A stretch of 64,000 bases of DNA, taken from contig NMRB01001317.1 of assembly GCA_002633025.1 (NCBI GenBank), forward strand, positions 130,286 to 194,285, in the 5' to 3' direction. This document shows positions 1 through 11,935 of this stretch, one piece after another. A program made the translations under genes and the position numbers. Under the pieces are notes generated by a model. The model was not told where the DNA came from. It searched no databases and was given only the letters and a program-made list of their open reading frames with translations. The stretch's first letter is position 1. Each line of letters begins with the position of its first letter. This DNA comes from Notospermus geniculatus (Eukaryota; Nemertea; Pilidiophora; Heteronemertea; Lineidae).

Positions 1-194
1 CTGCGCCAGTTACCTACACTCTGCTTGTGGTCAGACTGAGAGGCCCTGCAGTTATTCAACCCTTCTTTTCAGCTGAATTAGTTTCTCCTTAATTGTCCAG
101 CGGCCACCTTTGGGGCTTGGTCGCTATTCTTTCCTTAATTGCTTGTTTGCCCTGTCTACACAGGCTATGTAGTTCTACATTCGGGTTTCAGCTC

Positions 195-325
195 AGTCTT
201 TTCTAGAGTTTCAGATTGTAAAGTTCCACTTGAAAAAGACCCCGGTTGGGGTCGAAAATTCGTGAATTCTGGAGATTGACTTCTTGTTTATTATCATTTA
301 GTGTGTCAATTTTGTGCTTTTTGTA
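195..325 (+). repeat. Dispersed repeat with hammerhead-like fold, copy 1
   Basis: Shares most of its length with 61812-61945. The core is a perfect 6-bp stem (GACCCC 238-243, GGGGTC 248-253) followed by GAAA (254-257). AATTC/GAATT (257-261, 264-268) and TTCCA/TGGA (224-228, 270-273) can pair around it. The arrangement is that of a type I hammerhead, known from Penelope-like elements, but the first core strand is altered here. Confidence 0.5.
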
Positions 326-1588
326 CCTTGTACTATTTTTTTCGCTTCATTTATTCGTTGTAAAAATTGTATTTATGTGTGAATGAATAAAGTTACAATT
401 TTTTGAAAGGAAAAGAGTGTCTCCTCTCGCTGCCTGCTCTTCCTGCAAACTTCCTTGATGGAAGTGTCATTGTATGAAAAGCCACAAAATGTAGCAATAT
501 TCGAGAAGCAATCTGGGTTTATCTCGGTAGCTCTTCCTGTCTGTGGACTTGTTATTACTGCCGTGGACGACCCTCCTTCCTTCCGCCTTGACAGTCATCA
601 TTGATAGATAAATCATGAAATTGGCCCCGGCGTTAGATTGGCCAACGCTATACAGATAGTCCCGAGTCACGAAGATGTAATTGACATGCCATATGTGACA
701 GGCAGAGGAAATGTATAAGATTACCCTTAGAATGGAAGAGACACTTTTTGAGTAGATGGCTAGTTATGTGTCTGTCACACGTACAATGATGTTCTTGGAA
801 ATGCCTAAAGTTCGCTGTATAAGGTAACATTTGGACCTTTTACACGTTGAATTTAAGTATTTTTTGCAGTGATTACATCATAGATATGATGTAACGTAAT
901 AAATCGTAATGATAAGAATCAACAGCTGCGTGGACAGACGGACCGCCCCATTTTTTTGGAGAGGGATGTTCCTGTGAACTGCCAATTTGAAAACAATGTA
1001 AAAAGGAAACCTACGGATAAAATTACCATCTCAAGAAAACTGGAACTCAGTTAAAAATGTTGCATTCGAAGTTATAAATGAAATTATCAAAACCCTGAGC
1101 GTTCTGTCTTGTTTTATCATCAACACACAAATACTGTCACAACCCCAGGTGAAATAGACCCGGGCAAAACAAAGAAATCGACAACACGTCAATAGTCATT
1201 AGCTTCATTGTGATAAATCGACAACTTCAGTGAACTAATTATGATGTTTTCCTTCACTGATTTCAATTTCAAAATTGCTTATTTTGAAAAACACACACAG
1301 AGAAGCTAATTGAAGATAATGACATCCCTTAATTGTTCAATATTGAATTTTTGCATGAATTAATAACAGAGTTTCTTTCCAGAGGTTATGAATTGTAATT
1401 GCATTGTGCAATGAATGCAACAAAATGATGCACTTTTAAAAGCCTAAAGCAGGCAGAATAAAATTTAGGTCTGCAGGAGTAGGAATCGAGTCTGTCTATC
1501 AGCTGCGTCGCAGGATAAAACTTGCAGTGATGGAGTGGAGCACATTAGTTTTTGCTCAGATATATGGTTCGCAGAGTGGGCCATGTGT
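326..1588. other. AT-rich stretch without gene
   Basis: Contains a palindrome at 873-894 (arms TTACATCATA/TATGATGTAA, 2-bp centre). The short frames at 467-830 overlap one another and show no family features. Confidence 0.5.
386..391 (+). promoter_or_regulatory. AATAAA, possible poly(A) signal
   Basis: It lies in AT-rich DNA about 60 bp after the copy-1 repeat and may mark the 3' end of the parent retroelement. A single hexamer is weak evidence. Confidence 0.25.
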
Positions 1589-1920
1589 TTCAAGATCGAA
1601 TCAGAAGTAGGTTATTGGTGAAATAGGCCATTGGTGACAAGATCGAATCAGAAGTAGGCCATTGGTGACAAGATCCTACCAGAAGTAGGTTATATTGGTG
1701 AAATAGGCCATTGGTGACAAGATTCTACCAGATGTAGGTCATTGGTGGAGTAGGCCATTACTGACAAGATCCTACCAGATGTAGGTCATTTTGATGGTGA
1801 CAAGATCCTACCAGAAGTAGGTCATTGGTGAAGCAGGCCACTGGTGAGAAGATCAAATCAGACGTAGGTCATTGGTGACAGGATCCTACCAGAAGTAGGT
1901 CATTGGTAAAGTAGGCCATA
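1589..1920. repeat. Composite minisatellite, 47-bp and 31-bp units
   Basis: Tandem units carry GACAAGATCCTACCAGAAG and TAGGTCATTGGT. Successive unit starts are 1589, 1636, 1667, 1716, 1763, 1799, 1846 and 1877, so steps of about 47 mix with steps of about 31. The long unit is the short one plus a 16-bp half repeat. CCTAC..GTAGG inside each unit forms a small hairpin. Confidence 0.85.
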
Positions 1921-3734
1921 TTACAGTATTTTGTTTGCAGGACAAGAGAGCCGAAATATTGCTCATTGAATTCTTCATGAAGCACCATCCACATCTCAAG
2001 ATCTCCACCATGTACCTGTTGATCCCTGAAACAGTTCAATCCTTCTGATTATAGTGGACTGCTCAGGGCAAAACTCTTCAAAGACGTTTCGTTGACAGAA
2101 ATTATCAGAGAGTCAGTTTCTGATGAAAGCAGTTGATATTGGCTGGAAGGGATTTTCTTGTCGACTCAAGCTAAAACACTGTTGAATCCTTGATCCAACT
2201 GGTGATTTCAGGGTTGAAAGGATGGTTCTTTTATTTTGTTGCTTGATTAATTTCAACATGGGTGGGTGATTAGCTGGTTTAGTTTCTCTTATAAATCCCA
2301 ATCTTTTCAAACGACATTTCTTCCGCTGATGAGTGAAATCAAAAATAGATAATATTTTTGGTGAAATTGAAAATAAGGAATTCTGCTTTGTGGTGAGATG
2401 ACAATGGAATTTGTTTTTGAAACAAAATGATAGCACTGCTGAACTGTTTTTTGTGTGTTGTTTTGTGTTGTTTTTTATGAACACTACATTCACTGGCGAT
2501 TTCAGATCTGCACAAATTAGCTCATGCACAAAACCTTTAGGTTCAGAAACAGCGAAGGGCCTAAATATCTAAATGGAAATGAATAGCGAAGGAACTTTAG
2601 GCCATGTAGGAGATCGCCTGCAACGGAATGACAGCCTTGGTAAAATTCAAGCCGTGTTTTTGCGAAGCAAACAAATCTACTTTTCTTGAAGAAATTCAAC
2701 GCCAGTGTTTGCTAAACAAATATGTTAATTATTCAGAGAGCTGCATTGATTTACCAGATCTATTTTTTTTTCTTTGAGGAGGATGTTCGAAGAACGCTTG
2801 CTTTATTTGCGAGTTCAACGTCTTGCCGATAAATAAAGCTTGTAGCTTTGCCACCGCGAAGACAGCCGCCATCTGTATAATAACTTACTCTGACTGGAAA
2901 CCTCAAAATTGATGACTCTGTTTATGGAGAAATTATCCCTTGATCCGAAACTCATGAATAAAATTTGGCCATTAATAACGTTTCCAATACTACGGCGCTC
3001 AACAGGCATGTCAATATGTAATGTATCTCATCCCCTACGTGCAACTAATTTTGCAACATTAATATTTTGACAGAAGTATTAGGTGAAAGAGATGAGATAC
3101 AGTTTGGTGCAAAATATGCCTTTTCCTGGCCACCTTAGGGTTGACTAGGTGTAGCATTGCAAGGTACCTGGTGCAGAGGTAGAGACACATTGTTGGTCTC
3201 TCTCTTTTTCTCTCTGCAACGATTGGTAGGTACCATAGGAGTTGTCAGTCAGTTGACCAATAGGAGTCACTATGGTCCAATTCAATGTCCAGCGGACCCA
3301 TTCGTGGTTGATTGAGCACCAATCGCGAGAACTTTATAATGTATTGGTCCGCTTGAACTTAGCTGCCGTCTTTCGGCCATAAGTGCGGCTGACTTCTCCT
3401 CAGTATTGCCAGTCAAACCCCATCTTCATCAGCTACGAAAGGTGAGCCGCACATTCTTGGATGGTGCTTGGCGTAATCCCGGTTTCCTTCTGCATCATTC
3501 CGGGAAGCAACGTTGGGCCTACAATACATCTGCTACTCAAAGCACATTAATAACCTCGTGATTTATGTTTCCTCAACAACACTCAGATTCCATGAAAATG
3601 AATCAGTCAACACAACTAGCTCAGTGCTCTGCCCCCGGGCTAAATTGGGCTATCAGTTCCAATATTAGCTCATATTCCCGGCGTGTCATGAAATGTTATG
3701 AAGAAATTGCCACAGAATTCTTTCCCGANCAAAA
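1921..3734. other. Stretch without recognisable gene
   Basis: Holds one pyrimidine-rich tract (3196-3217). The 138-codon minus frame at 2113-2529 is Lys/Asn/Ser-rich in AT-rich DNA, with no domain I know. Confidence 0.4.
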
Positions 3735-4034
3735 AGATTTTCACGATTGCCGTCACGATTGCCCTCAAGATGTGATAAGATCTGATAAGATCTGCTAGGA
3801 TCACCACGATTACTCCACGATTAAGACCACGATTTCAATCGTGGCGCCATTCGTGCCACCTGAAATTGACCAATCGCGACCATATCGCATCCAAGCGCGT
3901 CAGAACGTATCGACTCGCATCACCTCGTATCCAAACGTGAAACTTCAGAGAATTAAACAAATATTCCACGATCAGCTACGAATGGCCAATCGTGACGTTC
4001 GTAACGGAACGGGCTCTAGTGTGAACGTAGCATA
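3735..4034. repeat. CACGATT-rich repeat patch
   Basis: CACGATT occurs repeatedly, CCACGATT/AATCGTGG form a hairpin (3827-3844), and TGATAAGATC occurs twice in tandem (3773-3792). It is probably a decayed inverted-repeat element. A single N (3729) lies just before. Confidence 0.45.
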
Positions 4035-5164
4035 AAGTATCTTGTCCACGAAAATGTTTCAGAAGTTTCTTGCCGGTTGTTGTAAAATGTTCTATCGCCC
4101 TAGTCAGCCTGCCCACATAGAGTATACGATCCCAAGATTTTTGTTGTGTGAGAACTCTTTAAGCCTAAGTGCCTAACCTTCTGATAACACTCACAAGAAA
4201 CTGGTATTTTAAAGGAATGTAACACCTAACAAAAACTCAGAGCTCCTCAGAAAGCCTTGCAGTCAAAGACGTTTGGCGAACAAGCGTTTCACGTCTTTTC
4301 TTTTAGGGAACTTTCCTCAACTCGGTGAGAAAAAAGCCTCTCTAACGCGGAACATGACCGCGAAACATCAAAGTGTGTAAGTCAAAGGTTCTGGCGATCA
4401 AAGGGTTAAGTCACTTTTTATGAAAGGCAACAAAGATATCAATAATATAAAGAATCTATCGCAGTTTAGAAAACTAAGAGGCGACATTCTAAAAGCTCTC
4501 CAATAATATTGCCAGCAAAGTGTATGGCAGTATTTTGAACGTTTACAATCTTGCCCCAGCCATTTCGTAATGACACTTGATTTTTTTCACCAGCTAGTTT
4601 CGTTTGTAAAGGTCAGATGCACAAAAAGGTTCACTTCTAAGTGAAAGGAGCTGTACCTCCTCACACACGAGTAACACTCCTTCATTTTGTCGTACTCGCG
4701 ACTTATTGTTGGTCGTCTGAGATCTTAGATCATCGGAGATATTTCACACCACAGATACTTCCGCGGTAGGCTACGTGCGGAGTGCCAGCGTACAACGAAT
4801 AGAGATTGCTTTCAAGACGTCAGAACGATTTCTCGGTTTTATGAGCTCTGAACTCGACGTTAAACAAACTGACTTATCAATCAAAATGTTTTTTCTTCTT
4901 GATTGAGAGCTGATTCCCCAATATGGCATTATTAGCTCAAAAATATTATGTCGTGGTATCATATTTGGTTGGCTTATCAATCATTCAAAATGCTGTATGC
5001 AGTGGGTCTATGCTGGTAATGGCAATAAGCGTCATGCAGTGTAGTAGGCCCATCGATTCGGCCATCTCTCTCCCATTTCCTTGAAACATTGAGTTGAGAG
5101 CACCGAACATGCCGAACTCTAGTTTTACTCATTGCTATTCTCCAGACAATAATGGACGATTTGT
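4035..5164. other. Stretch without recognisable gene
   Basis: I see no repeat, RNA gene or supported frame here; the minus frame at 4771-4980 has no domain features. Confidence 0.4.
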
Positions 5165-5317
5165 ATGTAGGAGGAAACAGGAGCAGCAGGAGGATTCATA
5201 TGTCAAAGAGTGTCACCACCATCTCAATCACAGAGAACTGTGTTCAACAAGGTATCGAACCAGCGATCTCAGAAGTGTCAAGCGCTAGTATTGCCACTGC
5301 ACCACTCTGACCAGCCC
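5165..5317 (-). mobile_element. SINE B copy 1
   Basis: Minus-strand copy. Its tRNA-like head, at the right end, has an A box like GTGGTGCAGTGGC and a B box like GGTTCGATACC. Its tail, at the left end, carries the GGAGGAAAC word shared by all copies. Pol III-type transcription is inferred for the family. Confidence 0.6.
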
Positions 5318-5667
5318 ATCCTTATTCCCCCGAGGTTAATGTGGTCCCAATCTCTATAACACAACCCCTTTCATGCCGCTACTGACTGGAATGCCTCACC
5401 GCTGATGAAAAGACGGTGGAAGGATATTAAAGGATTTACATCTCGATCGGGCAAATAAGTTACATGATCAGAATCCGAGGGTTGTCACCTGAGCTCTGTC
5501 AGCTGCCAATAGGATTAGGTTGTTTGTGTCTTAAGATTGATAGGTATTGCCTTGTGTCAAAGAAGGATAGGGTCACGTGTGAAGGCTCATCATGATATTG
5601 AATCGTGAGCTGAGCGAGAAAATACGGAATTTTTAGCCCTGGACGCTCGTCGGGTGGATTCAACGCA

Positions 5668-5826
5668 CAGCAGGAGGAAACCGAAGTGCCTGGAAAAACC
5701 TCAGGCTGTCAAAGAGAGTCGCCATCTCCTTCACACACGAAGAGCAGACGCGACTATGGACCGAACCCGAAACCGAGGAGGTGATAGGCGCCGGTGTCTC
5801 CATTTGCAGCACTATGACAGACCAAG
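5668..5826 (-). mobile_element. SINE B copy 2
   Basis: Shows GGAGGAAACCGAAGTGCCTG, then AGGCTGTCAAAGAGAGTCGC, and an eroded tRNA-like head (CGAACCCGAAACC as the reverse B box). It has the same orientation as copy 1, about 350 bp away. Confidence 0.6.
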
Positions 5827-5829
5827 GTT

Positions 5830-6700
5830 CGATCATTTCTGCTGTATCACAGGGTCAGCTGGTTGGAACGTCAATACGTACTTGTTTCCCTGGGCCAAGC
5901 ATTTCACTCCGTCTATTTCTCTCCACTGTTTGCATATTTACAAAATTCCCAATTTTCTCGAAAAGGATAAAAGATGCAGTGTATGAGGGAACCACCGCCC
6001 TTCAAATCCGATTGTCCACCTAACTGAGGGGTATGATGGCCAAATGTGATTGTCTGACCCAAGACCTAACAATCAGAATGGTATTCTACTTGCCGTCTCT
6101 AAACATCCCCCAGGCCGTGCCTCATTTTCAAACTTCCAATATTTTCGTCTGAAGTGAGTATATCTCAGATCAAAGGACGCCATTAGTAATCAATTCACTT
6201 TATATCCATTCATTTATATCGAAATTACGGAAATCAATGTTCTTTATACAAGTATTCGTTATTGAACTTTCGACTCAGACGTCGGCGAGTGCGTTGTCTT
6301 TGCGTATCAAATTGGAATACCCGTCGTACATGGCCAAAATTTTCACCAGTGAGCAAAAGTACAGCCCCAACTCGGGAGGTATCAAAAAACTGTGCTACGG
6401 TCAATAAATTCTAATTTGAAACTGTGAACGAGTATTTCTGGATTGAAATGTCAATTCCCTGTCACGCAAGGGATGTTTTAATGACATTTTTTTCAAGCAT
6501 ACATACTTTACTCATACGAAAATTGGCAATTAGGGATGTGTATATGATGTTTATGAGCTGTACAGTATATGAACTGCTTGGGCTGTCAGACTGGTGTAGT
6601 GCATCGTAGTACATCATTATCTTTATCCCAGAGGTCGTGGATTTAATTCAGCAAAAGCACAATGTAGAACCGTAGGCTGTGATGCAGTAAAGCATGTAAC
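5830..6700. other. AT-rich stretch between SINE B copies
   Basis: No gene or repeat recognised. The short plus frame at 6424-6609 has no domain or splice signal. Confidence 0.4.
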
Positions 6701-6702
6701 GT

Positions 6703-6823
6703 GGGAATAAACCAGAGCACCTGGAGAAAAGTTGCAAATACTGCCATGAAAAATTGGTTTGACAAAGAATCGCACCCGCAGCTTGAAAGGTGAGAAGTAC
6801 CACTACCCCACTCCGACGATTTC
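6703..6823 (-). mobile_element. SINE B copy 3, diverged
   Basis: GGGAATAAACCAGAGCACC followed by TGGAGAAAAG aligns with the SINE B tail. The head is recognisable only by GAATCGCACCCGCAGC and a final CCCCACTCCGA. Confidence 0.4.
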
Positions 6824-6882
6824 CAGAATCCTAAGTCAGTGTACCTTTAAATGATGCCATGTCACCAGGCGCTGACAAATCG

Positions 6883-7672
6883 AGGGCCATTACTTAGATA
6901 TTCCACTGGATGATTTAAAAGCAGTTCTCCTTCTGACAGAAACAAATGTTGAGGATTGGAATACGTTTCGTTCGAGGATTATCAAAGATGCCGGAGGGTC
7001 ACAGAAACAGTAACTGGAGCACTGCTACAGGTCGATATGAAATTCACAAGTCGTGATGTGTGAAAATGTGACAAGAAGAAAAGAGAGTCTCTGAAGAAAT
7101 CCACAAGCGGTGAAAGGAAAATCTCTTTGGCTGACAGTGAGGCGAGAGAAAAAAAGCTGAAAATGTTAAAAAATTGGAAAGAAACCAAAACGTGATAGCT
7201 TAAAGCAAGATTTATAAATTTATTCGCTAACTTGTGCTGAAGATGGAAAAAGAATATCTCAAGCCTTTCAACCAAGACGATTTCGCGCAATTTTTCAGCT
7301 CCGTCTGTTGTATTTAAAAATGAAATTTCTAAAAGTTTGCAGACTACGAACTCAAAATTACAGTTATTTAGTATAATGCCAACCCAGCGATTTTGAGATC
7401 TGTCTCTACTCGAGATCCGGGGGAGCATGCACAACTGGAGTAACAGCCTTACGATTGTGTACATTTATTGTTGTACATTATAGAGCTATTACTGCAGCTT
7501 ACCATACCCCGGATCTTGCGTGCAGATACTGACTTTCAGCATTAGAAGGCAGAGATGTTATTGCCAGGAGACAAGCAAGGAGTATGCAAGGGCCTACTTG
7601 ATGAGATGACGTTAGAGTTTGTGAGGCTGCAAGATGCAGGAGCAATAGCTTCTGAGGAAATAAAAGCATTAG
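6883..7672 (+). pseudogene. Patch of protein-like frame fragments, possibly decayed coding DNA
   Basis: Several short open pieces on the plus strand follow each other in different frames. One is at 6883-7011, with NVEDWNTFRSRIIKDAG. Another, at about 7060-7195, is Lys-rich and contains SGERKISLADSEAREKKLK. A third starts MEKEYLKPFNQDDF near 7242. The last, 7546-7672, lies between an AG and AG|GTAAAT and starts AEMLLPGDKQGVCKGLLDE. The pieces look like an old coding sequence broken by frameshifts, or a set of true exons with very short gaps. The long minus-strand frame over the same place is probably its shadow. I recognise no family; AT-rich DNA can give Lys-rich frames by chance. Confidence 0.25.
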
Positions 7673-8344
7673 GTAAATAAATCGAGAATTGTCTACTCTT
7701 ACCTAATCTAGTTGCTCCTGAAGAAAAAAAAAGCAAAATTTGAGACTAGATTTTATTTTTTTAAATCATTTTACAGAGGTGACGACTAACCAAATGCTTT
7801 CTTATTCTGTTTAATATTTTCGGTATTTTGGGGAGCAAGGTGATGCCGTATCACACCAGAGATGCGTGCGATGATAAACTTTACAATTTGAAGGCAGAAT
7901 GCCGACTCCTTTGCCACTCCACGCCATCACTGCAGCATCAAGTCATCAGTCAAGTTTTGACATAAAACGTCAGATTTTGGAATATTTTGCAAAAATTGGT
8001 CCAAGCGATATTGATTGACACTTTAATTCCACATGACAGTGACTGTTCTACGGTTAATAATCATGGAGCAGAAGATTAATTGAAATTGACATCGGCTAGG
8101 TTGTCTTTGATGATGCATGAAATAGACACACGGACTAGACTCTGCAGATTTCAAAGGATGATTTCAAAACTACAGAACGGGGACCATATTTGCAGGCAAC
8201 TGGAGGACGTCTGGTGGTTGTTTGGTTCTTTATGCGTTAATCATGATGCGGTACATCAAACAAGTCAAGTTACAGAGATCTGCTAGTTCTAAATACAGGT
8301 AACATGAATAAGGCTCTAGTTCTACTGAATAGTCGGAAATTTTG
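7673..8344. other. Stretch with weak coding-like pieces
   Basis: One open piece near 7900-8010 ends AKIGPSDID before a stop. It may continue the broken coding patch upstream. Nothing else seen. Confidence 0.3.
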
Positions 8345-8660
8345 CACTCATGTTTGAGTGTGCATCTTCTGTCGAGTGGGGACATTCCATTCTACATACT
8401 AACAAAATGTGTACACGCATGAAGTCAACGTTCATTTACATGTACATTGGCTGTGTGTCCTCAGTTGGTCAGTATAGAAATGACATGGCCGTCGCAAATC
8501 AACCAACTGGGGACATCACATCTGATCCCATTCAAATGGGGACATTCCTTGCCAACTAGCTACACTGACTGTGCATGACGTGGGCGTCATTTGGCAGCCT
8601 TTCACTGGTGACGTCCCCATTTGCCAGTTGGTCAAGCGTTGTGGTTTCATGGTGGTTTTT
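8345..8660 (+). repeat. GGGGACA family, copy 1
   Basis: A dispersed repeat of several hundred bp built around GGGGACA/TGTCCCC words in both orientations. It includes GTGTGTCCTCAGTTGGTCAG, AACTGGGGACATCAC and AAATGGGGACATTCC, and ends near GTGGTTTTTCACAC. No coding capacity; transposon class unknown. Confidence 0.6.
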
Positions 8661-9979
8661 CACACATTAACCAATCCCATTGAAACGCACCTTAAATCTC
8701 CGAAGGCACAGCTAAATAATCTTTTCTAATGTTGGAACATTGCTGTGGGCGCCACACTACAAATTCCAGAGTGCATTTCAATAAATAACAACAACCTTGC
8801 AATCTTTATGGGCACTTTTATTAAGGATTTCCATACCATCGACAGAAGTACTTTACCCTCAGTAGTTATACGTCACGGTCTAACCGGTCGGCAATAGAGG
8901 ATTTCCTTTGTGGCCTAGAGCGTGGTTGGCAAGCTGGCCTCCGAGCTGGACGTTAATCAATGGTGACGATATGGCTGGAGTTGGATGGGTACATACACCT
9001 CTAGTCACAAAACACTTACGCAACGTATCATAACTATATCTTCACCCGCATCAACAATTACCCAACTAGCGATGATTACAGTTAATTTATCATTAGCAGA
9101 CATCTTGTCTTCACTCCCTGATTTATCGCCACCGATTCGTCTGTTTTGGCACGGTCCTATTTTCTCGTAGCACGGATGTGGTATAAATATTCTATCCCTG
9201 CGATCAGTACGACAGTGCAGTACTCCGTAAAAAAACCACAGGCTTGTCTCTGGCGGCAGTTAATTTTGTGGCAACATTTTTTAGTGATGTTGACTCTTCA
9301 CAGATGCTGCAAGAGTATTCCTCACCACTTGAAATGCCTGCAGTGTGTGCTCGAGTCGACACGGGAGATCCAGCCATTCGACAAGAGTCCCAACACCTTT
9401 ATTTACTTGCTGTGCATCCTGCCTGGTGGCAATACCTGGTGGTCATGACATGCGGAACTGCCCAAGGAACCCAAGAAACGAGGCTGGACAATTAGGGCAA
9501 AATTAACGAAGGACGTCAAGCTGAAACAGCGTTGAAACATCGATCATCACTGGCACGACTGGCACGAGTTTCTGTAAAATAACTGATAAAATGGCACAGC
9601 ACTGTGAAATGCCATCTGTTGTGTAGAGAATGGGTATTCCTTCAAACAATTATGCTCCCGGTGAAGACTAGGGGAGGCACGGCCATCCACCACTGGAGGC
9701 AGTATTATGTCCTAAACCTCGAAACTGCTGTCACCAATAATTCCAAACGCCTCGTCAAAGGGTAACAACATGTGAATACCCTAACAGGTTCATGGTGAGG
9801 CTGGTAAAGCCGCTCAGACGGAGGTAAGATCAAAGGACGTAGACTAGGGGCAATCCTCGAGGGTGGTAGGGATCTGGCTTCCTCTATTGTCTCGCTCGGT
9901 TAGTGAAAGTAGATTTTGGCTCTCTAATGGCAGAATCTACCTTGTAACCAACGATATGAGGCCTCGATATTGATGTGAA
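8661..9979. other. Stretch without recognisable gene
   Basis: Two overlapping plus frames (9146-9448 and 9244-9495) run in different frames without any domain. At most one could be real, and neither has supporting signals. Confidence 0.35.
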
Positions 9980-10180
9980 CCCTTGATAGCCTAGTGGTTC
10001 TCACGTCCGCTTAGCAAGCAGCAGGTGCTGGGTTCGAATCCCGTAGCATGGAACAGTAAGCCGTGGTGCCTTTACTTGTGCCAAGGACAACACGAGTGAA
10101 AAACTCCATCAAAGTGAGGAATATGACTAGCTTGACATGGCCTCTTCCGTACGAAAAAAATACGTTACAAGACCAACGAT
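9980..10180 (+). mobile_element. SINE A copy 1 (tRNA-derived)
   Basis: tRNA-like head CTTGATAGCCTAGTGGTTCT (A box) and GGGTTCGAATCCC (B box). It is followed by the family body CCGTGGTGCC and AGTGAGGAATATGACTAGC. Confidence 0.75.
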
Positions 10181-11935
10181 ATGATGATGACAGAAGAAAT
10201 GTTTCGAAGTTGTACCACCGTGTTCCCTGCCATTACCGTTTTAGTGGATGCTGCAAAACATGTTACGTGTGTTGTTGCATGTAAATCTTGAGGCCCAGAT
10301 TCTGACTTTGTTTACTGGCCTAGGCACAGCTCCAATCACCTTAACAAAGCTTCTTGAAATGTACAAACAGGTTAATACAAAAATATGGCATAGTTGACGT
10401 CTGTAGAGATTTCACCTGATCAGCCGATACGTCGATTTCACTGAACCTGTGTATTTCTTGTCTGTGTTTTTGTGATCCTAACTTTCTTGTAACTCATTGA
10501 CCTTTGTTTTGTTACAGTAATTCATGTACATTTTGTTCAATAGATTTCAAGTACTTACATGTAGACAAACTTAATGGGAACGTCTGCCCAGACAATTCAT
10601 TAAATTTCCAGGGCAAACATTGCCAAACGGCCTCATCCTTAGGTGCATTACTAATCTTTTGTATTTACATCGCGATGGATAAAATTTTCTTTGAGACACT
10701 CAATGTGGTATCACCACGGACACAAACCAGCAGGGACCGTATTCCCAAACCTCAGCAGAAGTTCTGGATCAGCAATCTATTGTCCCTTTAAGCTCCGTGC
10801 AGCAATATATTACCACGCGATCTTTCAGCCTGGAACAAGGCTTCTCTGCCAACAAAAAGAGAAAAGGTGTTCCAGGTAAGATATCTTGGTTGTAAACGAG
10901 GGATGGTGATAGGAATGACTCGTCCAAGACAGGATTTATTGCTGGGAGTTAGCAAACAGATGTAATAACATGAATAATGGGGAACAGGATACACAGCAAG
11001 GGTAGAAGTGGTATTGGTTGCAGAGGTGGATTTGCAAATACAGCTAAAGAAATATTGAACTGATAAATGCCATTTAAACGTGAGTATCGACTCAAGAGCC
11101 GTCAAATTGTGAAAGGCAAATCTCCACTTGTCATCAACGGGAATATGATTGACTGAAGTGATAGCTCTATTATGTTATTACCAATACCCTGTCGTGTACA
11201 ATTTGGCTGTTACCACAATCATCAATCACCCCTCTGATCACGAGTAGAGGTTGTCTTTTTACTTCTGGAGGGTAGATGGATATTTGGAAAATATGAATGA
11301 TCGTACAGATGACAGACAGCAATCCTAACCAGGTGCAATAGACGCATTTTGTTTTGGAAATCGATCAGGGATGTCAGTTTCATTTCAATAAGAGTTGTTT
11401 TTAAAAAAAAACTATTTTACTACTATTTTAGTACTACATGTAGTTAAAACTAGTAGTTTTAACACCTATTGGGGCAGTGGGCAAGGAGCCCCATTGGAGC
11501 AGACAATGTAACTGGTAGGCCTAATTGATAAAAAGTTGAATAATGTTACATGCATTTCCTTTCTGCTATTGTACAAATGCATTGGAGTGTCCAGTACAAA
11601 AATGAAGAAAAAGCACCATATTTCTAGATACACTTCCCGAGTTCGCTGTTTTTCCAATATCTCGAAGGTAAGCTCGATTACCAACAAGATTCCACGGTAT
11701 GGTAACCTAAGATATTATCATTTTATTATTCATATTTTCTTAACCTAACGTTGTGGTAGACTATCATACCACGGGGAAGAAATTTAGTCTGGCGTTCCTA
11801 TCCAGTAGCTTGATACGACCCGATAGGCCTACTTGGTTTTTGAGTGATACAAAGAAATATGAAATTGCGCTACAAGATAGCAAAGGCCCAAGGCAATGCC
11901 TGTGTTTGCTCACCTGCAATAAGTTGTAGGATATG
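10181..11935. other. Stretch without recognisable gene
   Basis: Holds a 21-bp near-perfect palindrome at 11443-11463 (GTTAAAACTA, G, TAGTTTTAAC). The minus frames at 10788-11105 and 11466-11687 show no domain. Confidence 0.4.

Noticed and set aside
1589-1920. CRISPR-like array
   Set aside because: Unit lengths vary and there are no unique spacers; the whole unit repeats. It is a minisatellite.
2113-2529. 138-codon minus frame
   Set aside because: Low-complexity Lys/Asn/Ser composition in AT-rich DNA and no recognisable domain.
6982-7464. 160-codon minus frame
   Set aside because: Phe/Leu-rich, as expected for the antisense of a Lys/Glu-rich plus strand; no domain.
9980-10060. tRNA gene
   Set aside because: A and B boxes are present, but the stems do not pair and the same head recurs with a common body: SINE A.
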